Shown here piece by piece: positions 9,962 through 19,484 of a DNA stretch of 20,443 nt (position 1 is the first letter of the stretch; every line of letters begins with the position of its first letter). Source of the DNA: Neoconidiobolus thromboides FSU 785 (taxonomy: Eukaryota > Entomophthoromycota > Entomophthoromycetes > Entomophthorales > Neoconidiobolaceae); NCBI GenBank assembly GCA_025603075.1, contig MU626552.1, positions 1-20,443 of the forward strand, written 5' to 3'. The position numbers and the translations under genes were made by a program. The notes under the pieces were generated by a model. The model ran no database searches, was not told the DNA's origin, and was given only the letters and a program-made list of their open reading frames with translations.

Positions 9962-11263
9962 ATGATGAGTGACAATTTAACTAGTTTAAATGAATTTCAA
10001 AGTAAAAGATGGAGTGGTTACGATAGATATGCTGTAAGAAGAAGTATCTATCTAAGTGATTCTGATAATAATGAGTTGATCAATGCCTCAAGTACATTTG
10101 ATAGTAGTAATAGTTCTTATTTACCTTTACAATTAGTAGCTTCTCGTTTTCAATTTCCAAACATTAATCCGAATTTAGTGAATAAACAAACTCAATTATC
10201 CACTTTAGAGAACAAACAAAAAAAACGATTCTCTATCAATTTTCTTACTAAACGTAAAAGAATCGATAATCAATTTAAAATTTTACATGAAGTAGCAACT
10301 ACAAAGTTTAAAAATAGTTATGAATTAACCCATACCGAATTGGGTCGTGGTGTAAGTGGTGCTGTATTCTTAGTTAGGCGGATAGTGGATGGGGAATACT
10401 TGGCAGCAAAAGCTTATGTCAAAAAGAGTAATTCTGGTAAATATTCAAAAACAAAGTTTTTAAATAAGATAGCTTCAGAAGTAGTTATGTTGTCTCAACT
10501 TCATCATGAAAATGTAATCAAAACAATTGATGTAGTTTCTCATTATGACCAGATAGTTACCATTATGGAATTTTGTCCTGTTAATTTATTCCGTTTAATC
10601 AAAGAAAAATCATTAAATTTATTTGATTTACAAGAATATTTCAGTCAATTAGGAGCTGGTGTAGCTTATCTACATAATGAATGTGGAATAGCTCATCGTG
10701 ATTTAAAGTTAGAAAATTTGGGTATTGGTCAAGATGGTCAATTAAAAATTTTGGATTTTGGGTCTGCTATTTGTCTTGCTCCTAATTCCCCTTCCATTCC
10801 AGAACATACTTGTCCAGTGTGTCCACCACCTATGATCACCTCATGCCGTTCTTCATCTTCATCAAGTGATTTTTTATTTAAACAAAACAAACGTGTACCT
10901 TCTATAAAAGTTAAAGGTCTTTGTGGTTCAGATCCTTATATTGCCCCAGAGATTTGGGAAACTGTAGCAAATTTAAGACGTGGTACTGGAAATTGCCATT
11001 GTTGTAGACAATGTGGTTATGATCCATTTAAAGCGGATATTTGGTCTTTAGGAGTAATCTATGTTTCTATGCATTCGGGTAAATTTCCTTGGGGTGTAGC
11101 TAAGCCTCATGATGCTGATTTCAATCTATTTAAAAGTAATCGAGTAGGTAGACTATCTAGGTTTAGAGTACCCAATTATTCGTTAAAGATGTTAATGGGC
11201 ATGCTTACACTTTGTCCAATGGAAAGGTTTGATATCGATATGGTGATGTCATATAATAATTAG
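9962..11263 (+). CDS. HAL4/NPR1-type Ser/Thr protein kinase
   Basis: Intronless kinase of 433 residues. The N-terminal 118 residues are Ser/Asn-rich and probably disordered. The kinase domain runs from about 120 to the end: Gly loop GRGVSGAV (128-135), ATP lysine K150, helix-C glutamate E173, HRDLKLEN (245-252), DFG (265-267), APE (328-330), ADIWSLGVIY (358-367) and the late arginine R422. AHRDLKLENL, LKILDFGSA and LCGSDPYIAPE resemble the fungal group containing Hal4/Sat4, Hal5 and Npr1, which controls ion and nutrient transporters. Two inserts are unusual. After DFG there is a Cys/Pro/Ser-rich insert with CPVC (284-287), C295 and a seven-serine run. After APE there is CHCCRQC (345-351). These cysteines could bind metal, which is inference. 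The domain ends soon after R422, so the C-lobe is minimal. The start may be either of two adjacent ATGs. Confidence 0.9.
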   Translation: MMSDNLTSLNEFQSKRWSGYDRYAVRRSIYLSDSDNNELINASSTFDSSNSSYLPLQLVASRFQFPNINPNLVNKQTQLSTLENKQKKRFSINFLTKRKRIDNQFKILHEVATTKFKNSYELTHTELGRGVSGAVFLVRRIVDGEYLAAKAYVKKSNSGKYSKTKFLNKIASEVVMLSQLHHENVIKTIDVVSHYDQIVTIMEFCPVNLFRLIKEKSLNLFDLQEYFSQLGAGVAYLHNECGIAHRDLKLENLGIGQDGQLKILDFGSAICLAPNSPSIPEHTCPVCPPPMITSCRSSSSSSDFLFKQNKRVPSIKVKGLCGSDPYIAPEIWETVANLRRGTGNCHCCRQCGYDPFKADIWSLGVIYVSMHSGKFPWGVAKPHDADFNLFKSNRVGRLSRFRVPNYSLKMLMGMLTLCPMERFDIDMVMSYNN

Positions 11264-12501
11264 AACCTCCCATTTTGTTGATTTGTAGAAGCTTTATTAA
11301 CCAATTTTTATTAACCTATTTTGTATAATAAAATCATTTTTTTTAACTGTAATTTATGCTTTCTCCAGTTCAATTTTTTGTCAGTTTAGTAACATTTATT
11401 TTAATAAATACAAACAGCATAGTAAAACCGATATTAAATTACTATGAATTTAACTGTATTTTTATTGAACTGACGTTAAAAATAATATACACATAAATGG
11501 ATTTTACCCCATCTCAAAGCTTGCATTTGTTGATTTAATATTAGCTTTAATTAAATTCTTATTTTAATTTACTAATAAAAAAGTTGAATTTTAAATTTTC
11601 ATAATGATAAAATTATATTTTTAATTATAAAAAATATTTTGATTTAAAAACTCTCAAATAATAACAAAGTATGTATGAATTTAAAAGCCCAATTAGAATT
11701 ATAAATGATTTTGATTTTTTGCAGAATTTCTTAAATTCAGATGAGGTAATTTCAAATTAAGAAAAAACATTTAGAAAGTGAGTTTTTTTTATTTTTAAGA
11801 AACAAAATCAGAAAATACTTAATTTCTAAAATATGCACCCATTTCCACACTATTTATACTGCTTAATTTGTTATTTTTGCAATAAACCAAAACTCGAAAA
11901 AAGTTGAGGTTTGAGTTGAAATTAACCTGTATAACACAATATCAACTTAATATACTAATTTATTATAAATATATATAATATACCATTTAAGTTTATCATT
12001 ATATATAATCATCATTCCTAAAAGCTGATTATTTGGAATAGACACAGAATTAATTACGCAACTAATATTATATAATAAAAACCAAACTAGCTTTTCAAAA
12101 GTTCAATAATATTGTAGAGTGATTAATTAAAGTATGATTTCAATTTCATCAATATGTAATAAATAACTTATAGATAACAATTTAATTTAGTCATGATAAA
12201 CAAATGGCTTAAAATAGTATTATAATCTAAACACTATAAGTAAAAACAATATATACATCAAATTCATAGATCAAAGTAGTAAACACATAAAATTACATAA
12301 AATAAAATTTAACATTCATAAAAACAAAAAAATAAAGATTTAAAAATATTTATAATAATAATCGCTCTTTAAGTTATCAACATAAAATTGTTTTGTAAAT
12401 AAATTTTTATGATAAATAAGTTTCAATTATATGCTATTAAGTAAAAAAATTAAACTAAGTGTAACTGATAAGCCATGGTCCAACATTCCATATTTCTTTT
12501 C
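11264..12501. other. Convergent AT-rich spacer between kinase and Rab5 genes
   Basis: No gene is seen on either strand. It holds the 3' ends of two convergent genes. An AATAAA at 11327-11332, 64 bases after the kinase stop, is a candidate polyadenylation signal, though this hexamer is common by chance at such composition. Confidence 0.5.
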
Positions 12502-13514
12502 TCAGCATGCACATCCCTCTACCTTTTCTTCTCCACGATCTAAATCGACTCTAGCTCCATTTTGATTACCTCTACCAAGTCGATTACGTACTGAAGAAGT
12601 AGGTTCTAATGGCATTTTCTTGGCTACAAAGAAATACAATTTAATTACAAAATATGAAAAACTTAATTTAAAACTCATACCTAATTCTGTAAATAATTCT
12701 TGAATATTGACAGATCCTTTTGCTGAAGTTTCAAAAAATATAAGTCCTGCTTCTTGAGCAAATTCTCTAGCCTCATCTGTACTAATGGCTCGACGGGATT
12801 CCAAATCACATTTGTTTCCTGCTAATGCTATCACTATATTTGAATCTGCTTGCTTATGTAATTCCTCAATCCATGCTTTAGCTTTTTCTAAAGAGGCCTA
12901 ACAATCATAAATTAATAAATGCTCATACTGGAATTATATATTATTACAGGCTGGGTAATATCATACACAACTATGGCGCAGTTAGCGTTACGGTAATACA
13001 TAGGCGCTAAAGACTATATAATTATATTAAAAATTATTATTTTAAATTTAATTTCAATCTTTACTCTATATCTTTCTTGGCCAGCGGTATCCCTTTGTTT
13101 AATTTATAATTAAATTTTTTGTTTATAAAAGACACTATTATTTATTACCATATTTCAAACTTGACTGTAGTACCATTTTCAAGTACAAGGGATTGGGTTA
13201 AAAAAGCGGCTAAATTAAATAATTTAATTAAAAAGTAAAGTTAGATTTAATAGTCACTTACCACCAATGGTACTCTCCCTGTAGTCATCAAATTGGTCTT
13301 TAACAAATCTTAATACAAGACTAAAAAGTCGTTTTAATTTTTATTCCATTCTTTACAAACTATAAATTCTACCTTGATTTACCAACTGCAGACTCACCTA
13401 ATGAAAATATTTATAAGTAACAAAATCATTAACAAAAGCACTAAGCTTACCTAGTAATACCAATTTAAATTGAAAGGTATCATTAGATACCAATGAGTTA
13501 CGTTTTGAAGACAT
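12502..13514 (-). CDS. ypt5: Rab5-type small GTPase (Ypt5), 8 exons
   Basis: Early-endosome Rab of 213 residues, the GTP switch for endocytic fusion and sorting. Exons are 13514-13451, 13397-13373, 13320-13262, 13209-13149, 13092-13065, 13013-12948, 12897-12681 and 12623-12502; the seven introns are 50-57 nt, GT-AG, and all phases close. Motifs are the P loop GESAVGKS (22-29), switch I YRESTIGAAF with T47, [20 protein letters not shown] (70-89, Q75), the guanine motif NKCD and ETSAK. STIGAAFLTQ and the [11 protein letters not shown] block are diagnostic of Rab5. The C-terminus EGCAC is a CXC signal for double geranylgeranylation. The P loop and the DTAGQERYR switch II motif each sit on tiny exons of 25 and 28 nt. 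All catalytic residues are present, so the protein should be active. Confidence 0.95.
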
Positions 13515-14897
13515 TATAAAATCGTAGTTTTAGAACAAATAATAAAAAATTAGTTTTAGATTTTAGCTGTTAGTTGATCCTATTTTTCATGGCTTATTAA
13601 TTTCTCCACTTCAATAAACAAAAATGTTATCTTTTAGCCATTTACTTGATCACTATTGGTTGAGTAATGTGTTATCGTAGATTGTGATTCGTTACTATTG
13701 GCCAATTAATTTTATTTGGTCACAATTACTTGAGGCTTTTTATATCTTTTTTTGGTTTATATTTGATTTTTTAGATAGTGTGGAGTTTCCAGTTTGGGTT
13801 TAGCTTTAGCTTTAGCCATGATTTAATGAGTATTTTAAGTTCATTAACTACTTGAGTACTATAAATGAGTTTTACTTGTCAAATTAGCTTTAACTAAGTA
13901 AAAGTCATCCTCAAATAATCAAAAGGATCAAGAATTCTGATCCAATCAAACAGAATTTTTTTTGGATGTTTGGTACTTAAAGGGTTAATATTAATATTAA
14001 ATAATGTTTTTGATATAGTTTTACCATCACTTTAATGAATATATAATTAGTATATAAACTGGAACAACTTTAAATGAATTTGCGGTTTATAGATGGTTTA
14101 ATTAAAGCAACTATAACTAGTTTATAAACATTGTGAACTGCTTTTTATTCATAGTAATTTAAACATATAAAGTGTTGTATTATAGTTTATTACTGCTATG
14201 TTTTCTAACAAATAATGGTTAATTAAATTTTTATCTGTTTTCTTACAATTATCTTTTGAATATCTAAAAGTATTTTAAGGCCTTGGCTATTTGTTTAAAA
14301 CTTTGATTTAAATTTTATTTTAAACTTAAAATTATTATCAAAACATTATTGATTAAAAAAACAGTAAATAATGATTATTGTGTGTTAAAAATGGAATATT
14401 TATTACTGTTGCTTACAATATATATTCAATTTTGAAGAGTTGATATTAAAGAGTCAATATTAAACATATAGAGCAAGAAGCATGAATACAAATTCATTAC
14501 CTTACATAAATTACAACTATTTGGTAATTGTATAAATAATATTAAAACCTAGATAAACTCAAATAAGAATTATAAATGTATAATTGATACAAACTTTTTA
14601 ATACGTTCATTTACTACATATACTTATAGTGTACAGTAAAGCCTAGACCTTAATAATGATAGTTTTTATAAAGAAATATATAAATTTATAGGCTTTTACT
14701 AATTCTATCTTTTAAAAGTACCAAATAAGTTTAACTATAACAAAAATATATCTTGGTTTCTATAATGTAATTATATAATAATATTCTTACAATCATTAAT
14801 TTCATTTAATTATCCATTTTAATTACCGTTTGTAAACCATAATTATCAAAGTAAGATGTAGAAAAAAAAACAAATTTATCACAAACTATATTTGTGA
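13515..14897. other. Rab5 promoter region and HMG gene 3' flank
   Basis: No gene is seen. The Rab5 side has reverse-oriented CCAAT cores at 13655-13659 and within the palindrome ATTGGCCAAT (13697-13706). Three tandem TTTAGC units lie at 13799-13816. The far end has a perfect stem-loop beside the HMG gene stop codon (14878-14898). Confidence 0.5.
13697..13706. promoter_or_regulatory. Palindromic CCAAT element upstream of Rab5
   Basis: ATTGGCCAAT carries a CCAAT core on each strand, about 185 bases upstream of the Rab5 ATG; a second ATTGG is 42 bases closer. CCAAT boxes are bound by NF-Y/HAP complexes in fungi. Position and symmetry are suggestive; function is inferred. Confidence 0.3.
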
Positions 14898-14898
14898 T
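14878..14898 (-). other. Perfect hairpin at the HMG gene stop codon
   Basis: ATCACAAA, a 5-nt loop, then TTTGTGAT form an 8-bp perfect stem. On the transcript the stem begins at the last base of the UAA stop (14900-14898). It could influence mRNA 3' processing or stability; in AT-rich DNA a chance inverted repeat is also possible. Confidence 0.4.
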
Positions 14899-15779
14899 TA
14901 ATCAGAATAATCCATTCCTTGTTCATCAAATTGTTCATTAGGATCACGAGACTGTTCGAAGTCATCTTCGTAAAATGTTTCACCTTCTTCTTCAAGACCT
15001 CCTTCATTAGAATCTTCAAAATTTTCTTCGATAATTTGTGGTTCTGGTTTTTGACCATTACCTGGTGCATACGATGACATCTCTTTTTCATATCTTATTT
15101 TGTCTTGATCATACATACGATAATATTTCTATCATATTTTTAGCTTTGTCTTTATACGTAAATTCCAGTTGTTACCTCTTTTTCTGAATTATCAAGCTCT
15201 TTCCAGCGTGCTCCAAGTAATTTAGTAAGATCACTTAAAGTAGCATCTTGATTTTCTTCCCTCATTTTTGCTCTTTCGAGCTGACAAAACATAAAAAATG
15301 CGTTAGCTGGTCTTTTTGGTGCATTAGGATCTTTTTCAGGTCTTCTTTTTTCAACTACTACTTCTTCCTATAATTATGAATAACAGGTTTTCGAAACATA
15401 ATATTTATTACGTCAGATGATATATCACTGTCAACTGGTGAACCTTCGCGCATTTCTGTAAGCTTTTCAAGTAGAATACTAAATTTTTAGTTATTATTTT
15501 ATAACTTTTTTCTTTAAATTTGTACCTCTTTTCAAATTTTAACTCTTTTAGTCGACGATCGTATTTTGCCATCTTTTTGGCTAAGTCTTCAGCTTCCTAT
15601 TTTTGGCTTAATTTTAGTTTACTAAGTTACTATTGACTTACAGTTTCTGCATCTCGTACTTGTACTTTTAAAGATTTATACTTTCTTTTATATTTTGCAT
15701 CATTTTTGTCTATCTATTTTTAATATCAATTTCAAACTAATTATAATACAAAATTACCCTCCATTACTCTTGATGCCAT
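14898..15779 (-). CDS. nhp10: HMG-box protein, Nhp10-like (INO80 subunit), 6 exons
   Basis: Predicted chromatin protein of 216 residues. Exons are 15779-15758, 15709-15642, 15596-15526, 15478-15412, 15367-15176 and 15128-14898; introns are only 44-48 nt, GT-AG, and all phases close. Residues about 8-70 are Lys/Glu-rich and heptad-like (YKRKYKSLKVQVRDAE, LAKKMAKYDRRLKELKFEKR), likely a coiled coil. The HMG box spans about 91-160: PNAPKRPANAFFMFCQLERA, LLGARWKELDNSEKE and YYRMYDQDKIRYEKEM. The tail (about 168-216) is strongly acidic and ends in DYSD. A coiled coil followed by a single HMG box with the FCQLERAKMREEN style of helix 1 resembles fungal Nhp10, which binds DNA as part of the INO80 remodeler. 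A generic HMGB-like protein is the alternative. The HMG-box call is firm; the Nhp10 call is moderate. Confidence 0.88.
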
Positions 15780-16753
15780 TAACAATGTAAATTAAAAAAG
15801 GTTTACAATTATTTAAACTTTAAATGAGCTAGGTTTGTTATTTTGTCAACATGTTACTATCTATTTTGCCTAAAATCAAATCAGAATCCCATGTCACTTG
15901 GGCAATAAGCATTGGTTACTATTTATTCATTTTGTATCACTTGGTGCTTTTAATTTCAATTTTCCTAATTCAGTAAAATTAAAAGTTAATGTAAACTATT
16001 CCCTGCCCAAAAAATCCATATAATAACATTTAACAAGCTTTAAAGATATTAGTATTAACATTTAATTAATATAAGATAATCAAAAAAGCGATGTGTCTTA
16101 AAAAAAAGTGTATAAACCATTTATAAAAGTTAATTATAGTCAATAAAATCGTTTTTAAAGTGCTATTGAGTTAAAACTAGTATTTTGATAAAAACACCCA
16201 TCAAATATTACTTGTAAATAATTCTTTATGATGTGAAATTACTTTAGTTAAATAGATAGCTATGTGCAATAGTTTAGTTATGGACAATGAGGTAAATAGC
16301 CCACTCTCATTTAGAAGCATAACCTTTTCAGTCAAACTTGATAGTTTAATAGATTTAATAGTCAACCATTATTTTAGTTCTTTTTATATTTCTAAGCAAT
16401 TTTGTGGCACTTTAAAATGGAAGTATAAAATTAAAAATAATAATTCAATATATAGAATGTTGATATCATAAGTAGTAATTAAGGGAAATATAAATAATAA
16501 AATAAAGAATTAAAAGGATACCAAGGCTACTGCAAATCAAGTCAATTGAATACACAAAACTATCAAGCACTACAAACTAAAAGAATTGAAAAAATATAAT
16601 ATCCATGTTTAGCTTTATTTTTAAGCTCTTATGAAGAAAAACAACTGCAAAAACAATAAAGTTATACGTGAATAAAATTTATAAAAAAAGATTGCTACTT
16701 CGGATAGCTATAGCACTATATAATTTAAAATTATAATTAATATAAATCATTTC
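15780..16753. other. Spacer between HMG and PKA regulatory subunit genes
   Basis: Holds the HMG gene promoter and the 3' flank of the PKA gene. An ATTGG (reverse CCAAT) at 15911-15915 lies about 132 bases upstream of the HMG ATG. A 69-codon plus-strand frame at 16262-16471 has mixed composition but no recognised motif, and I do not call it a gene. Confidence 0.5.
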
Positions 16754-18164
16754 TTATTTCTGGTCATCATTAGTAAGTGAATAATTCTCACTATTTCTTT
16801 TGATGATTTCTACAACTGGACCAAGTAAGCGTACAAATGCTTTTTTACCAAGAGTGGCGCATTTTAGTCGACCACGAGCACTAACTGTGGCCTTTCTTGG
16901 TTCCTCATTCAGTAGTGCAAGTTCTAAATATTATAAAAAATAATCAAAAATAATTAAAAATAACGATTTAAAAATTACCTCCAAAATAGTCTCCCTTTTT
17001 CAATGAAGGTAAGCTATGTGCGACACCATTTTCATCTGTTTTAGTTATTGAGGCTTCCCCAGATTCGATAATATAAAAGTTTTCGCCAGTATCCCCTTGT
17101 TTAAGTACAATTTCTCCATCATTATAAATAATTGATTCTAAAGCATCAGCAACCTTATGCCTTTCATAGGGCTCAAGGTTAGTCAACAAAGGAACCTCTT
17201 CAAGGAAGGATTCATACATGCGACGTTTTCTAGAAGTTTGTTCCATCAAAATTTTTCTAAAAGTTACTCTATCCAATGCCCAAAGTACAGCATCCTCTGT
17301 ACAAGTTACAGTTGCTGCACGTGGTGCATTATACATCAATGCTAATTCTCCAAAACTACCTCCTGCGCTATAAGAAAGCACTTTAACTTTACCACCATCT
17401 TTTTCAACATAAACATCAAATGACCCGCTTTCTACCACATAAAAATAATCTCCTACCCCTCCCTGTACAATAATATCTTCCCCTCTAAAAACTCGCTTTT
17501 CTGACATGGCATCGATAACGTCTTTGTGTTGTTCTTCATCAAGGTTTTTAAATAAAAAGTTATTAGATATAGAACTTTCAATCCGACTACGTTGTTCTGG
17601 GTTTTTATCTACATAGATTTTAACAAATTCACCATCTTTTGTTGGTGCCATGGATTCAGCACTGATGGAGGTACGTCTGCCCCTATTATAAGATGGTGGC
17701 TCAAACGGAACATCATCATCATCACTTGAAGATAACAGAAAACTACTATCTGAAGCAGCATCTGAAATTATTTCATTTCCAGATAAATATACATCACTTC
17801 CGTCTGTGGACTCTAAGGTATTAATTGGCTCTTCAGCTGAGAAATCAACTGGGAAATCAGCTGGAAGAGATATCAAATCTTTATTTTCATTAATAGAACG
17901 TTTTTGTATTTCGTTATTGTTTTCAGCTCTAGTGACTAAAATAAAAGGTAAATTGTATTATTTAAACGATAATAAAAATAAGATACCTAAATTTAAAAGA
18001 TTTAAACGCTGTTCAATTAACTTTTGATTAAAATAATCAGCACAGTATTGATATATATCTTTTGGGTTATCTTTGGTAAGTTCCGCCTTTAATTTTTCAC
18101 ATAGAGTTTCTACAGAAGGAAAAAGCTCCTCGATAGAATAGTTTAAAGAAGAGTTATTGGACAT
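16754..18164 (-). CDS. bcy1: cAMP-dependent protein kinase regulatory subunit, 3 exons
   Basis: PKA regulatory subunit of 434 residues, which inhibits the catalytic subunit until cAMP binds. Exons are 18164-17987, 17935-16979 and 16923-16754; introns are 51 and 55 nt, GT-AG, and all phases close. Residues 1-58 form the docking/dimerisation region ([32 protein letters not shown]). An acidic linker ([12 protein letters not shown]) precedes the inhibitor site RRTSIS (146-151), a phosphorylatable RRxS, so this is an RII-like substrate inhibitor. Two cyclic nucleotide-binding domains follow, each with an intact phosphate-binding cassette: [16 protein letters not shown] (254-269, E256 and R265) and [16 protein letters not shown] (about 377-392, E379 and R388). 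The second intron splits the second cassette between Gly and Glu. ATTGG cores about 220-255 bases upstream may be promoter elements. Both sites should bind cAMP. Confidence 0.96.
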
Positions 18165-19484
18165 GCTTCAATATTAAAATAACCTATTTTAAATGTTTCG
18201 TTCGTTCAACAATAATATCGTTATTATGTATTATAGATTTCAATCCTCTAATTTAATAATTAAATTGATTATAATACTCACTATTTTTAAAAAAAAGAGA
18301 TTATTTCCTCCAAACTTAACGTTCAACTTATTTTAAGTTTCTAACTTAGCCAATTCAGTCACAATAAGTCGAATAGTTATTACTTAATTGGTTATTCCAT
18401 TCTGCCACTTTTCTTTCATTGGTTTGCTAAATTTAATTCTTATTTAAAATGGAATCCTACTTTATAATTGCACATCATCAAAATTAAAATGACTTAAAGT
18501 AACCTAAAAAATAAGACTTATATTCTGTGTAGCTAATAATAGAGACCGAGTTATTACTTATTTTTATATTTAAGCTCTCAAATTTAAAAATATAAGTATA
18601 ACTATTTCAAATAGAAGTTATTATGCTATATTACTGATGAAATTTATTTCCATAAGAATCAAGATTTTCAAAACCGGTATTTTTTATTATGAAAGTCTTA
18701 TGGGTAAAAAAATTTAATGTCAATTTTATAAAAATATTCTAAATTTAAAGTCATCAATTATTCCTTAACATGATCAAAGTAAAAAATAATGGTACCTTAT
18801 ACATCTCAATTGCCCAACCTCAAAACTGAAGTTTATATTAAACTAGTTTTATACAATTTCAAGGTGTTGATTTAAAAAAATGAAACTAATTTTTACTTAA
18901 TATTTTTAAACTCATTCAAGTTTTACAATAATTGTTCAAAATGAGATGCATCTTTTTTACTAATGATAAAAAAAGTATCCTATTTTATCAAAAGTAACTC
19001 TTTCATAAAAAACATTGAAATTGTAAATATTAATGCTCTAAAAAAAATTCTACAGAATTTTCAATTTCTTGTTCAGAATAAAATTGTATTTTAATAAATT
19101 TGATGCCTTTATTACCATGTTTAACACTTTGTTGGAAAAAATAGTCTTCAATTATTTGTATGGTGTCATTAATTAGCTTTTAAACATCAATGAAAAAAGT
19201 GCAATTTCAACTTATTTTAAATAAAACGAGCAACACTATTGCATCTTTTAAAGTTCTATTTTGGAATCTTTTTATTAAAATGTATACAAAAATATGATGA
19301 ATAAAAAGAACCAGTATCAAGCTGCTTACATATCAGTACGGTTACTATCAACTTAAAAGAATATTAAAAGAATAACTAAAGACACATTTTTTAAAAGACA
19401 TTTCAAGCTAGGCAGTAGATTTAAGCCAATCGATATTTTATTTTAGCAAAAAAAGCAATAAATCTACTGTAGTAGCTTTCAGAA
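18165..19484. other. Spacer upstream of the PKA gene, with a possible small gene
   Basis: The part from 18165 to about 19029 shows no gene, only AT-rich DNA with ATTGG cores near 18388 and 18418 upstream of the PKA regulatory subunit. The rest (about 19030-19401) holds a possible small multi-exon gene described separately. The remaining 83 bases separate that candidate from the LDAH stop codon. Confidence 0.45.
19030..19401 (-). CDS. Possible small multi-exon gene, unassigned
   Basis: The best-supported piece is 19176-19030: 48 codons from an AAAAG acceptor to a TAA, with mixed composition (IIEDYFFQQSVKHGN, then IKFIKIQFYSEQEIENSVEF). A second piece, 19267-19228 (FQNRTLKDAIVLL), joins it in phase across a 51-nt intron, but the donor GTTTTA is weak. 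A third, ending at 19330 (DSNRTD) with a good GTAAGC donor, joins the second in phase across 62 nt. The ATG at 19401 (MSFKK) is a possible start, but its link to the third piece is unclear. I do not recognise the protein. Intron sizes and phases fit the other genes here; chance remains possible, because open frames of about 50 codons are common at this composition. Confidence 0.28.

Noticed and set aside
13799-13816. (TTTAGC)3 as possible telomere-like sequence
   Set aside because: Only three units, internal, and not a known telomere repeat.
14879-15091. Alternative minus-strand frame over the last HMG exon (70 codons, Lys/Met-rich)
   Set aside because: It overlaps the correct frame, which continues the HMG box and ends in the acidic tail with phases closing across five introns.
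16262-16471. 69-codon plus-strand ORF between the HMG and PKA genes
   Set aside because: No motif, no family resemblance and no splice partner; open frames of this length are expected by chance at this base composition.
16511-16522. GTATCCTTTT on the minus strand, a perfect GT-type U12 donor, with a CCTTAAT branch-like motif about 40 nt downstream
   Set aside because: No AG lies at a suitable distance after the branch-like motif and no coding exon precedes it. It sits in the 3' flank of the PKA gene, so it is taken as chance.
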